NCBI GenBank assembly: GCA_947501615.1
Contig: CANMWK010000008.1
Span: 153,181 to 217,180 of the forward strand
Length of the DNA: 64,000 nt
Direction: 5' to 3'
Origin: an uncultured Tenacibaculum sp.
GTDB taxonomy: Bacteria; Bacteroidota; Bacteroidia; Flavobacteriales; Flavobacteriaceae
Below are positions 1 to 9,600 of this stretch, piece by piece. A program made the translations under genes and the position numbers. The notes below the pieces were generated by a model. The model worked only from the letters and a program-made list of their open reading frames with translations. It made no database searches and was not told where the DNA came from. The first letter of the stretch is position 1, and the number at the start of each line of letters is the position of its first letter.

Positions 1-122
1 ATAATTTTAGAAGCGTTCTCGGCATTTAATTTTGTCCAACCATTACTGTCTATTGTTTGTGAAAAAAGATGAAAGCTATTAATAAACAATATTAAATAGC
101 TAATTTTTGATAAAAGTTTCAT
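1..122 (-). CDS. Secreted protein, N-terminal fragment cut by window edge
   Basis: Only the first 40 codons are present, starting at the ATG complementary to 120-122. They encode a hydrophobic signal peptide ending in a typical FSQ cleavage region (about residues 1-21), followed by the mature start TIDSNGWTKLNAENASKI. The phrase NGWT followed by a short linker resembles the beginning of some secreted flavobacterial beta-helix proteins, but this is a weak impression from a short fragment. The gene lies downstream of the AhpD-like gene on the same strand, separated by a strong terminator at 265-302, so it is probably a separate transcription unit. The function cannot be called from this piece. 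Confidence 0.6.
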   Translation of the reverse strand, partial: MKLLSKISYLILFINSFHLFSQTIDSNGWTKLNAENASKI

Positions 123-154
123 TGGGATTATTATTAACTCTTAAATTATTATTT

Positions 155-183
155 ATCAGACCTTTAAATTAATAAAGTCTGAT
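155..183. repeat. Hairpin in the leader of the truncated gene
   Basis: ATCAGA (155-160) pairs with TCTGAT (178-183) and CTTTA (162-166) with TAAAG (173-177), with one C bulged. It falls in the presumed 5' leader of the minus-strand fragment at 1-122. No function is apparent. Confidence 0.35.
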
Positions 184-231
184 TATTTTAATTTTAAGTC
201 TACAAGAATAAAACATTATTAAGTAATATAC

Positions 232-257
232 TACCCTGTTTTCAGGGTATTATTTTT
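232..257 (+). terminator. Short terminator-like hairpin
   Basis: TACCCTG (232-238) and CAGGGTA (243-249) close a TTTT loop and are followed by a T-rich run on the plus strand. No plus-strand gene is seen just upstream, so it may simply be a hairpin in the leader of the minus-strand gene at 1-122. Confidence 0.4.
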
Positions 258-264
258 TCACAAA

Positions 265-302
265 AAAACACCTTTGTTTAACTAAATAAACAAAGGTGTT
301 TT
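265..302 (-). terminator. Rho-independent terminator of the AhpD-like gene
   Basis: A perfect 16-bp inverted repeat (265-280 with 287-302, core ACACCTTTGTTTA) is followed on the minus strand by seven T residues. It sits 31 nt downstream of the stop codon of the AhpD-like gene, as expected for its terminator. Confidence 0.85.
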
Positions 303-332
303 AATCTTAAAAACTTAGTTGAAAATTATATT

Positions 333-923
333 TTAAACATGTTTTCCTTTATTCCAACCGTGTTTTCCAAGATATTGCTCTCCACTCTCCACAGCTCCGT
401 CTTCAATACTTGTTCCCATAGAATCATTCCATCTGTTTAAGTATCCGAATAAAGAAATCACGCCTAACATCTCTACGATTTCACCTTCATTCCAGTACTT
501 GTAAAGTTCTGTTTTTATAGTTTCATCTACACTGTTAGGAATAATAGATGCTGCTAAAGAAAAATCTAATGCAGCTCTTTCAGCATCGCTAAAAGCTGGG
601 TGTGTTTTATAGTCCCAAATATTATCTAATTTCTCTTGCTCTGCTCCATAACGTTCAGCAGCTCTAATAGCATGAGCTTGGCAATATCTACAACCAGTAG
701 CATTACTACTTACCCAAGCAATCATTCTTTTTAAAGCAGATGTTACACGGCCATGATTTGCCATTACAGCTTTATTTAAATTAATAAAAGCCTTTGAAAT
801 ATCTGGTCTTCTTTGCATTGTAAGTACAGAGTTAGGACAAAATCCTAATGTTTCGTTATAAAAATCCGACAACCTTTTTGTTTCCTCATCATGATTAGGA
901 TCTAATGGCGTTACTAATGGCAT
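333..923 (-). CDS. AhpD-like peroxidase (carboxymuconolactone decarboxylase family)
   Basis: A 196-residue protein of the AhpD/CMD fold. The family signature is visible as GCRYCQAHAIRAAERYG, with the redox pair Cys78 and Cys81 and the following His84 (CxxCxxxH). Such proteins act as alkylhydroperoxidases using a cysteine pair; the physiological reductant here is unknown. A longer reading starting at 992 adds 23 residues rich in Phe and Lys that overlap the divergent OsmC gene, so the ATG at 921-923 (MPLVTPLDPN) is preferred. The gene is transcribed divergently from an OsmC-family gene 59 nt away, suggesting a shared peroxide-defence role. A family call is firm; substrate is inference. Confidence 0.85.
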   Translation of the reverse strand: MPLVTPLDPNHDEETKRLSDFYNETLGFCPNSVLTMQRRPDISKAFINLNKAVMANHGRVTSALKRMIAWVSSNATGCRYCQAHAIRAAERYGAEQEKLDNIWDYKTHPAFSDAERAALDFSLAASIIPNSVDETIKTELYKYWNEGEIVEMLGVISLFGYLNRWNDSMGTSIEDGAVESGEQYLGKHGWNKGKHV

Positions 924-942
924 AATTTGTTTTTTATTTAAG

Positions 943-950
943 TAATTTTG
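943..950 (+). promoter_or_regulatory. Putative -7 box for the OsmC gene
   Basis: TAATTTTG fits the Bacteroidota -7 consensus TAnnTTTG and lies 33 nt before the OsmC start codon. No well-spaced TTG (-33) is visible, so support is partial. A matching box for the opposite strand (TATATTTG, complement of 990-997) lies inside the start of the OsmC gene and could serve the AhpD-like gene, giving overlapping divergent transcripts. Confidence 0.4.
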
Positions 951-982
951 TAATTTAATACAAGAAACGAAAAAAAAAGCAA

Positions 983-1402
983 ATGGCATCAAATATAGTA
1001 ACCACAGAGTGGAAGAAAAGTTTATTATTTAAGAGTGATAATCCTAACGGAGCAACAATATTGATGGATACTTCTTTTGAAAATGGAGGTAATGAAGTTG
1101 GGGCTTCTCCTAAAGCATTAATGTTATCTTCTTTAGCTGGGTGTTCTGGTTTAGATGTGGTTAAGATTGCTGAAAAAATGAGAGTTACTTTTGATGATTT
1201 AAAAATTGTAGTTGAAGCTTCTTTAACAGAAGAACATCCTCGTTTTTACGATAATGTACATGTTAAATATCTTTTTAAGGGTAACAATTTAGATCAAGAT
1301 AAACTAACTAAAGTAGTGAACTTATCTATTGAGAAATATTGTGGAGTTATGGAAATGTTTCGTCAGTTTGCAAAAGTGACTACAGCAATAGTTTTTCAAT
1401 AA
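983..1402 (+). CDS. OsmC family peroxiredoxin-like protein
   Basis: A 139-residue OsmC/Ohr-fold protein. The two expected cysteines are present: Cys54 in LAGCSGLDVV and Cys120 in IEKYCGVMEMF. In this family the pair reduces organic hydroperoxides. There is no signal peptide, so it is cytoplasmic. It is divergent from an AhpD-like gene and is followed 18 nt downstream by recJ on the same strand, probably as an operon. Subfamily (OsmC, Ohr or YhfA-like) cannot be fixed here; YhfA-like proteins of this length are common in Bacteroidota. Confidence 0.88.
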   Translation: MASNIVTTEWKKSLLFKSDNPNGATILMDTSFENGGNEVGASPKALMLSSLAGCSGLDVVKIAEKMRVTFDDLKIVVEASLTEEHPRFYDNVHVKYLFKGNNLDQDKLTKVVNLSIEKYCGVMEMFRQFAKVTTAIVFQ

Positions 1403-1420
1403 TTAACTCGATTTTCTTCA

Positions 1421-3106
1421 ATGAAATGGACTTTAAAGCCTAAACCAGATATCGCTGTAGTACATGCTTTAGCTAATGATTTAAATATTGATATCAAATT
1501 AGCTGAAATTTTAGTTCAAAGAGGAATCAAAACTTTTGATGAAGCAAAACACTTCTTTAGACCTTCTTTAGATGATCTTCACGATCCTTTTCTAATGCAA
1601 GATATGCAAGTAGCTGTTGCTCGAATAACTAAAGCCATAGAAAACGGTGAAAAGGTTTTAATTTATGGTGATTATGATGTAGATGGAACTACTTCTGTTT
1701 CATTGATGTACTCGTATTTAAAACATATTCATCCATATTTAGCAACGTATATCCCTGACAGATATAGTGAAGGTTATGGAATTTCATTTACAGGAATAGA
1801 TTTTGCTCATGACAATGAGTTTACCTTAATAATAGCGCTTGATTGTGGAATTAAAGCTATTGAAAAAGTTGCGTATGCTACTGAAAAAGGAATTGACTTT
1901 ATTATTTGTGACCATCATAAACCTGGAGATCAAATACCTGACGCAGTTGCTGTATTAAATCCTAAACGGGTAGATTGCAATTATCCTTATAAAGAACTTT
2001 GTGGTTGTGGCGTTGGGTTTAAATTAATACAAGCTATTGCTCAGCAAAAAGGAGAAACTATAGACGATTTATTACCATATCTAGATTTGGTAGTTACTGC
2101 AATTGGAGCAGATATTGTTCCAATGACTGGCGAAAATAGAATTTTAGCCTATTACGGTTTAAAAGTTATAAATACATCTCCTAGAATTGGAATTCAGGCT
2201 TTAACTCAGTATGTAAACAAAAAAGAACTTTCTATAACCGATGTTGTTTTTATTATAGCACCCAGGATTAATGCCGCAGGAAGAATTAAACATGCTAGTT
2301 ACGCTGTGGACTTATTGATTTCTGAAAACCTTGATTTAGCCAAAGATATTGCAAAGGAAATAGAAGAATTTAATGCACATAGAAAAGAACTAGATCAAGA
2401 AATTACACAGGAAGCATTAATTCAGATTCAAAATAATAATGAAGCCGACACTTATACCACCACAGTTTATCATAAAGATTGGCACAAAGGCGTTATCGGA
2501 ATTGTTGCTTCTCGACTTACAGAAACCTATTACCGACCTACGGTAGTTTTTACCAAAAGCGGTGAGTTTTTAACAGCCTCTGCACGATCTGTTAAAGGCT
2601 TTGATGTTTATAATGCCTTGGATGCTTGTTCTGAATTTATTGAACAGTTTGGCGGACATAAATATGCAGCTGGTTTATCTATAAAACCTGAAAACTACGA
2701 GAACTTTAAATTAAAGTTTGAAGAAACCGTTAAGAATACCATTGAAAAAGAGTTATTAGAACCTGAAATTGAAATTGACGCCGAATTACACCTCAGTACT
2801 ATTTCTCCAAAATTCTATAGAATTATTAATCAAATGGCTCCTTTCGGGCCTTTAAATAAAAGACCTATTTTTCAATCCAGTTCTGTTAGAGATAATGGCT
2901 ACGGAAAACAAGTTGGTCAAGATAAAACGCATCTAAAGCTTACTGTTTTTCAAGGAAATCCTAAAAATTGTATCGGTGCTATTGGTTTTAGTCTTGGAAA
3001 TAAAATAGCACATGTTCAGCAAGAATTTGATATTGTGTATCAACTTGATGAAAATACTTGGAATGGCAACACCTCAATTCAACTACATTTAAAAGATTTA
3101 AAATAG
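1421..3106 (+). CDS. recJ: Single-stranded-DNA-specific exonuclease RecJ
   Basis: A 561-residue RecJ, the 5'-3' ssDNA exonuclease used in recombinational and mismatch repair. The DHH phosphoesterase motifs are in order: GDYDVDGTTS (83-92), DCG (141-143) and CDHHKPGD (163-170), followed by the DHHA1 domain with APRINAAGR near residue 285 and the GGHKYAAG motif near 420. A C-terminal OB-like region completes the usual length. It starts 18 nt after the OsmC gene and probably shares its transcript. No anomaly is seen. Confidence 0.97.
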   Translation: MKWTLKPKPDIAVVHALANDLNIDIKLAEILVQRGIKTFDEAKHFFRPSLDDLHDPFLMQDMQVAVARITKAIENGEKVLIYGDYDVDGTTSVSLMYSYLKHIHPYLATYIPDRYSEGYGISFTGIDFAHDNEFTLIIALDCGIKAIEKVAYATEKGIDFIICDHHKPGDQIPDAVAVLNPKRVDCNYPYKELCGCGVGFKLIQAIAQQKGETIDDLLPYLDLVVTAIGADIVPMTGENRILAYYGLKVINTSPRIGIQALTQYVNKKELSITDVVFIIAPRINAAGRIKHASYAVDLLISENLDLAKDIAKEIEEFNAHRKELDQEITQEALIQIQNNNEADTYTTTVYHKDWHKGVIGIVASRLTETYYRPTVVFTKSGEFLTASARSVKGFDVYNALDACSEFIEQFGGHKYAAGLSIKPENYENFKLKFEETVKNTIEKELLEPEIEIDAELHLSTISPKFYRIINQMAPFGPLNKRPIFQSSSVRDNGYGKQVGQDKTHLKLTVFQGNPKNCIGAIGFSLGNKIAHVQQEFDIVYQLDENTWNGNTSIQLHLKDLK

Positions 3107-3132
3107 CTTATTTAGATTAAATAAAAATAAAT

Positions 3133-3140
3133 TATATTTG
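3133..3140 (+). promoter_or_regulatory. -7 promoter box of the small Cys-rich gene
   Basis: TATATTTG is a perfect match to TAnnTTTG. Transcription would start near 3147, leaving a leader of about 12 nt before the ATG at 3159. This rules out the in-frame TTG at 3138, which lies inside the box. Confidence 0.65.
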
Positions 3141-3158
3141 TTTCATAAAACAACAACT

Positions 3159-3503
3159 ATGGAGCAAGTAAAAACGATTTACACAAATGATATTGGGATA
3201 TCTTTTCAATGGGTTAATTCAAAATCAGAACTAACTCAGATAGTTTTTAGAGATGTAGGATTTCATTTAACCTTACCTGAAATTGAAACTTTTTTAGATT
3301 TTACCATAGATACAAAAATGCAAAATAGATGTAGCAATTGTAAAATGGGGGATACTTGTAGATCTCTTTTGTTAAGGACTCCTTCCAATAGAGTTAGTTT
3401 AGCTGTTTCTATGGTTGATTTAGGTCAAATCGAAGATTTATTAAAAGGAACTCTTTTCCAATTAAAATTTAATGACTACATCGAAGAGATTTGTAGAAAT
3501 TAA
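3159..3503 (+). CDS. Conserved small Bacteroidota protein with Cys cluster
   Basis: A 114-residue cytoplasmic protein beginning MEQVKTIYTNDIGISFQWVN. It has a cysteine cluster CSNCKMGDTC in the middle, arranged CxxCxxxxxC, which could bind a metal or form a disulfide. The pattern and size resemble a small uncharacterised Bacteroidota family (possibly DUF6686), but I cannot verify this. It follows recJ by 52 nt and has its own -7 box. No catalytic domain is recognised; function unknown. Confidence 0.7.
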   Translation: MEQVKTIYTNDIGISFQWVNSKSELTQIVFRDVGFHLTLPEIETFLDFTIDTKMQNRCSNCKMGDTCRSLLLRTPSNRVSLAVSMVDLGQIEDLLKGTLFQLKFNDYIEEICRN

Positions 3504-3505
3504 AA

Positions 3506-3577
3506 AAGGTTTAAAAAGATGACACTATCAAACTGAACTTTAAGTTTCGAATGAAGCTTTACTACTTTTTAAACCTT
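3506..3577. repeat. 13-bp perfect inverted repeat between convergent genes
   Basis: AAGGTTTAAAAAG (3506-3518) is exactly complementary to CTTTTTAAACCTT (3565-3577) across a 46-nt loop that contains a smaller AAACT/AGTTT repeat. Placed right after the stop codon at 3503, it may form a long-stem terminator resembling the larger one at 19178-19264. Confidence 0.55.
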
Positions 3578-3599
3578 AGTTTAATAATGTTTTAAATTT

Positions 3600-3630
3600 G
3601 CATCGGGGAATAGAAATTTTCCCCCGATGC
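3600..3630. terminator. GC-rich hairpin at the 3' end of the giant nuclease gene
   Basis: GCATCGGGG (3600-3608) pairs with CCCCGATGC (3622-3630). It lies 14 nt beyond the stop of the minus-strand nuclease gene. It is GC-rich in an otherwise AT-rich region but lacks a clean T-run on either side. Confidence 0.6.
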
Positions 3631-3643
3631 GATTAAAATACTA

Positions 3644-6600
3644 TTACTTTTTAATAAGAACCTTTACTTTTTGTCGCTTACCATTTACAAATACTTTTAC
3701 GTAATAAGCACCTCGTCTAAGCCCTCTTAAGTTATATCTTAATTTATTTACACCTTTAGAAATATTTCTTTGTGTTGTAAATAATTTTCTACCATAAAAA
3801 TTAAATAAAGATATTTCTGCTTTTCCTGTTCCACTAGACTCAATTTCCATAGTAACATTTCTATAAGCCGGATTAGGATATATTCTCATTCTTGTAATTT
3901 CGAAAGCATCTGTATCATCACTTCCATCACAAGAACCTAAAACAGCTCCTTTTCTTAAGAAATGTTTTACTAAAAATTCAGGAATACATCTTTGTCTACC
4001 TCTAAAGCATATTTGAACTTTATTAAATCCTCGATAACTGTTACAAGAAACATCTATTGCTGTTACACTTATTTCTTTTGAAACACTACAACCATTAACA
4101 TCTGTAATTACAACAGTATACGTTGTATCTACTTCTGGACATACATTAATTATATTTGTAGCTTCTCCAGTACTCCATTCGTAGGTATACGGAGCTTCAC
4201 CTCCAGATATTGAAAGCACTTCTAAATTAGTACAAGATTGATTACTATATCCTTTATATACTGTAACATCTTCAGAAACTGTAACTTCTAATGGTGTTGG
4301 TTCTGAAATTTCAAACGCTTGAGTAACAGAAGCTCCTAAAGCATCAGTAACTGTTACTGTATAGTCTCCTGAAGATAATTCTGTTACCGTTTCTGTATCT
4401 GCTCCATTACTCCATACATAAGTATAAGGTGCTACACCGTTAAACGCTAATACTGAAGCAACTCCATCATTATTCCCATTACATGTAACATTAGTTAGTA
4501 CTACTTCATCAATTTCTAAAGCTTTTAATTGTAAACGTACTGAAACTGGGAAGTGATCTGATATTGTTCGAGAATAAACATTCGTATAGAATTCATAATG
4601 TACTTGTTCTGAATCTGCTAAATAATTATCGTCTAATTCATTAGAAACAGTAATATGATCTATCATATTCTCTGTAAACACAAACGATCTAAATCCATTA
4701 GTTGTTAATGACTCAGTAACAATACTATAATTAGTAGTATCTTTAACATAAGCATCATATGTAGAAGTATTATCTGTTACAGAACCAGCAACTACGGTTT
4801 CATCTACATCATCATTATAATCACCAAGTAATACTAAATTACTACTAGCGAATCTAGTGTCTAATGAATCTTTTAAAATCTCTACATCAAACTTACGCAT
4901 GTCATATCTACTTTGTGCATCACTATTATTATTAGCTCTTGCATGTAAAGCAACGAAATTATATTCTTCAGTTTCATCATTAATAGTAACATCAGCAGTA
5001 ATTAAAAATGGTAATCTACCACTTGCATAAAATCTAGTTTTATCAGCATTCGGATAATCTGTTAATGCACTAGCATCTCCTCCATTGTATAATGGGTGAA
5101 TAGATCTTAATAAGGCTTCAGAACTCTTAATATTTACTGTAGCTTTTCTATATATAAATCCTACTTTTTGACTTACTCCGTCTGTTGCATTTGGACGAGA
5201 TACCGCATCAGAAAGTATGTAATCGTACTCTGGTAATTCATTGATTAATTCTTCAAACAAAGCAACATCAACAATTTCTTGTACCGCAATAATATCAGCA
5301 TTTAATCTTTGTATTATCGACTTTACACTTTCTTTTTGAATTTGATCTGAATTAGGATTCCCCGCTGCTGGTGAATTTTCTTCATCTCCAAACCACTCAA
5401 TGTTCCATGTAACAATATCTAATGTATTTTCTTTAGCAATATCACTAACTGGCGAAACTGGTGGTGTATAAGCTGTAGCACAAGGAATATCGCTCCCCTG
5501 TCTTGGTAATAATTGATAAGTACTTAAAAATCTTCCTACAACACCAACAACCTCATTACAAGTTTCTGGCTGACCTAAACCTACAATTTCAGCAACATCT
5601 ATATCAATACGTAATTGTCCATTTCCACTACCATCTGTTAATTCGTAATTTGAATTACCAAATAAAATATCATTTGGTGTTGGGAAACTCGGGTTTAAAA
5701 CTTTTACTAACTCACCTGGATGATTTGTTAATTCACTTAATGTAATAACTTTTGGTTCTATTGGGTTATTAGCTACACCGTTATTAACAACTTCAGTTAT
5801 TTGGCTTAATTGAACTTGATCTCTAAAAGAACTTCTTGTTCCTTTTACTGTGATTGAATCTCCAATTTGGAAGATATTTTCTCCATAAATTTGCTCATCA
5901 AAAATAGCTATTGCACCAGTACTATCTTGAATATAAGCCGATCCTCTAAACGCATCTGTAACAGTTAATACTCCAGTAATAAATACTTGTTCTCCATCTG
6001 ATTTACTTCTTGCTTCAGCAATTGTAATTGGCTCGGTAGGAACAGTAACTACATCTACATTTTCAGCACCAGGTGTAGGTACCAATCTAACAAATGCACT
6101 TGTATTTCTTGCTCCACCCATTCCGTTTGGTGAACGTTGTAATGAATGAATATCTTTATTTCCTTCTTCATCTTCATTTAACTGAGGTTCACCTGCATTT
6201 AACAACACTAATAATTCAACATCATCACTATCATTGGTATCATAAACAACAGCATCAATCAAATTATCTGTAGTTACTGCTGTTCCATTAGTATAATCAG
6301 CTACATTACCAGCATATAATGCCACAGCATCTGCTCCGTTTTGTAATCCGTTACTTGGTATCACAATATTTACATTTGGTACATCTTGATTTCCTACTAC
6401 AAAATATCCTGTTGCACTAGTTGTTTGACCCGATAAATCAATTGCATTATAGCTTGTATTATTAGATCCATTAAATAAAACTAATACCAAACCATCTAAT
6501 GAAGTATTTCCTACTCCACCATCATATAATTCAACAAACTCTTGTGTATCTGTTCCAGCAGTATCAGCATCAACTTCATTAATCACTATATTTGAAGGTA

Positions 6601-9600
6601 TAACAACTGTTACTCCGTTTGCTGCTCCTGGTGTTGGTAATAACTGAGTGAATGTACTCGTATTCCTAGCTCCACCTGATCCATTTGCTATACGTTGTAA
6701 CGAATGGTTATTTTTATCTCCTAATTCGTCTTCATTTAATTGAGGTTCACCTGCATTTAACAACACTAGTAATTCAGCATCATCACTATCATTGGTATCA
6801 TAAACAACAGCATCTATTAAATTATCGGTAGATATAGCTGTTCCATTAGCATAATCAGCTACATTTCCAGAATATAAAGCTACAGCATCTGCTCCATTTT
6901 GTAATCCATTACTTGGTATCACAATATTTACATTAGGCACATCTTGATTTCCTACTACAAAATATCCTGTTGCACTAGTTGTTTGACCCGATAAATCAAT
7001 TGCATTATAACTTTGGTTGTTCGATCCATTATAAAAAACCAATACTAGACCATCTAATGAAGTATTTCCTACTCCACCATCATATAATTCAACAAACTCT
7101 TGCGTATCTGTCCCTGGTGTATCAGCATCTAACTCATTAATAATAATCTCCGCTGAAGGTACAACTGTTACCCCATTTGCTGAACCAGGCGTAGGCGCCA
7201 TTTGCGTAAATGAACTTGTGTTTCTTGCACCACCTTGACCGTTTGGTACACGTTGTAATGAATGACCATCTTTATCTCCTAATTCACCTTCATTTAATTG
7301 AGGCTCGCCAGCATTTAATAATACTAATAATTCAGCATCATCACTATCATTGGTATCATATACAACTGCATCTACTATATTATCTGTTGAAATGCTTGTT
7401 CCGTTAGGGAAATCTGATGCATTACCTGAATATAAAGCTACAGCATCTGCTCCGTTCTGTAATCCGTTACTAGGTATTACAATATTTACATTAGGTACAT
7501 CTTGATTCCCTACTACAAAGTATCCTTCTGCATTTGTCGTTTGCCCTGATAAATCGATTGTTCTATAACTTTGATTGTTAGATCCGTTATAAAAAACTAA
7601 AACTAAACCATCTAATGAAGTATTACCTGTTCCTCCATCGTATAACTCAACAAACTCTTGTGTATCTGTTCCTGCTGTGTCTGCATCTAATTCGTTAATT
7701 AAAATACTACCTGTAGTTGCAACAGCTGTTCCAGTTAAACGTACATCATCAAAACCTGCATAATCACTTCCACCGTTTTGTTTTACATTAATTACTAAAG
7801 CTACTGAATTTACTGTATTTGGTACATTTACTGATATATCTTCCCATCCATTTGTTGAATATGGACTACCTACAGTAATGGTTTCTTCTGTTTGTGCTTG
7901 ACCATCAAAAACAGTCTGATATGAAATTGTATCACCATTAGCAACATCATATCCTACTACGTTTACTGAAAAAGATACTTGTACATTTTCAAAACCTGAA
8001 ACGTCTACTGCATCAAAAGTAATAACACCTCCTGCAGACGTTCCACAATTACCATCTAAATCTCTAACTCCAAAAAAGTTAGCATCTGTTTTTGGTGTAT
8101 TTATTGATCCTACGCTAGAAACCACATCCCAAACATCTCTTCCACCGTCATTACAGGCTACTGGTGATACTATATAATTCCAAGAATCTGTTCCTTCAAA
8201 ACCTTGAAAAACGATAGCATTACCACCTGTTGGAGGTGTAACAATAGCTGTTCCTGTTAAACGTACATCATCAAAACCAGCATAATCACTTCCTCCGTTT
8301 TGCTTTACATTAACAACAAAACCAACATTGCTTACAGTATTAGGTACACTTACAGATATGTCTTCCCATCCGTTTGTTGAATATGGACTCCCTACTGTAA
8401 TTGTTTCTTCCGTTTGTGCTTGACCATCAAAAATCGCTTGATATGAAATTGTATCTCCATTAGCAACATCGTATCCTACAACGTTTACTGAAAACGATAC
8501 TTGTACGTTTTCAAAACCTGAAACGTCTACTGCATCAAAAGTAATAGTACCTCCTGCAGATGTCCCACAATTACCATCTAAATCTCTAACTCCAAAAAAG
8601 TTAGCATCTGTTTTTGGTGCGTTTATTGGTCCTACGCTAGAAACCACATCCCAAACATCATTTCCACCATCATTACAGGCTACTGGTGACACTGTGTAAT
8701 TCCATGAATCACTTCCTTCAAAACCTTGAAAAGCAATAAAATCACCACCCACTGGAGGAGTAACAATAGTACCTTCTAAGGTAGTTGCATTTACAATATT
8801 ACTATCTGCTGATGCATTACTTGCTGCATCAATGGCTTTTACTTTAAATTCGTACGTAGTATTTTCAGTTAACCCAGTAACTACATAACTTGTACCTGAT
8901 ACTGACGTTATTTGATTCCCATCTTGAAAGATTTGATATGCAATTACCCCTACATTATCGGTTGCTGAATTCCAAGTCAATGTAATTTCAGAAGTTTTAA
9001 TATCTGATGCCAATAAATTTGTTGGCACTGTAGGTGCTTCATTATCTGGTGTAGTCATAGTATTAAATCGATCTTCCGCTTGCGGACCTCCCCAAATAGA
9101 TGTAGCAAAAGCAGGGTTATCTATAAAAGGATTTCTATTTCCTTGAATACCTTCTACAATTACATTTCTATTAATTTCATACTGAGATACTGGATCTTCT
9201 GCATTCCATTGTAAGAAGATATCTGGAATTTCAGCATTAAAAGTAGTTGCCCCAACTCCTACTCTAGTTAATTCACATCGATCTCCATAACGTAAATACA
9301 TGTACATCATCATACGAGCAACATCTCCTTTCCATTCATCTCCAGGATACCAACCATTATTAAATGCTCTAGCATTACCCCCGCCAGCTATATTAATGTA
9401 AGGTTTATTTCCTCTATTTGAGTTCATAGTAACATCAGAAGACCTCAAATGATGGATATCAGATCCTGGACCTTCAGATCCTAAATTTGGCTGCCCTAAA
9501 GATCGTGGATAAGTATGTTCTCTGTTCCAATCTGAACCTGCGTTTCCGCCATTATCGTTCCTTCCTCTTGTTCTATCAGTTACAGGATTCCCATCGGTAT

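Noticed and set aside
5503..5745. Plus-strand open frame inside the giant nuclease gene, and similar ones at 7210-7407 and 9487-9699
   Set aside because: They are antisense to a clearly coding, domain-rich gene, have composition rich in His, Leu and Tyr typical of reversed codons, and no promoter or family match.
6060..8745. Repeated tracts as a possible CRISPR array or assembly duplication
   Set aside because: The repeats are long, keep the reading frame and encode complete domains with scattered differences, so they are protein repeats.
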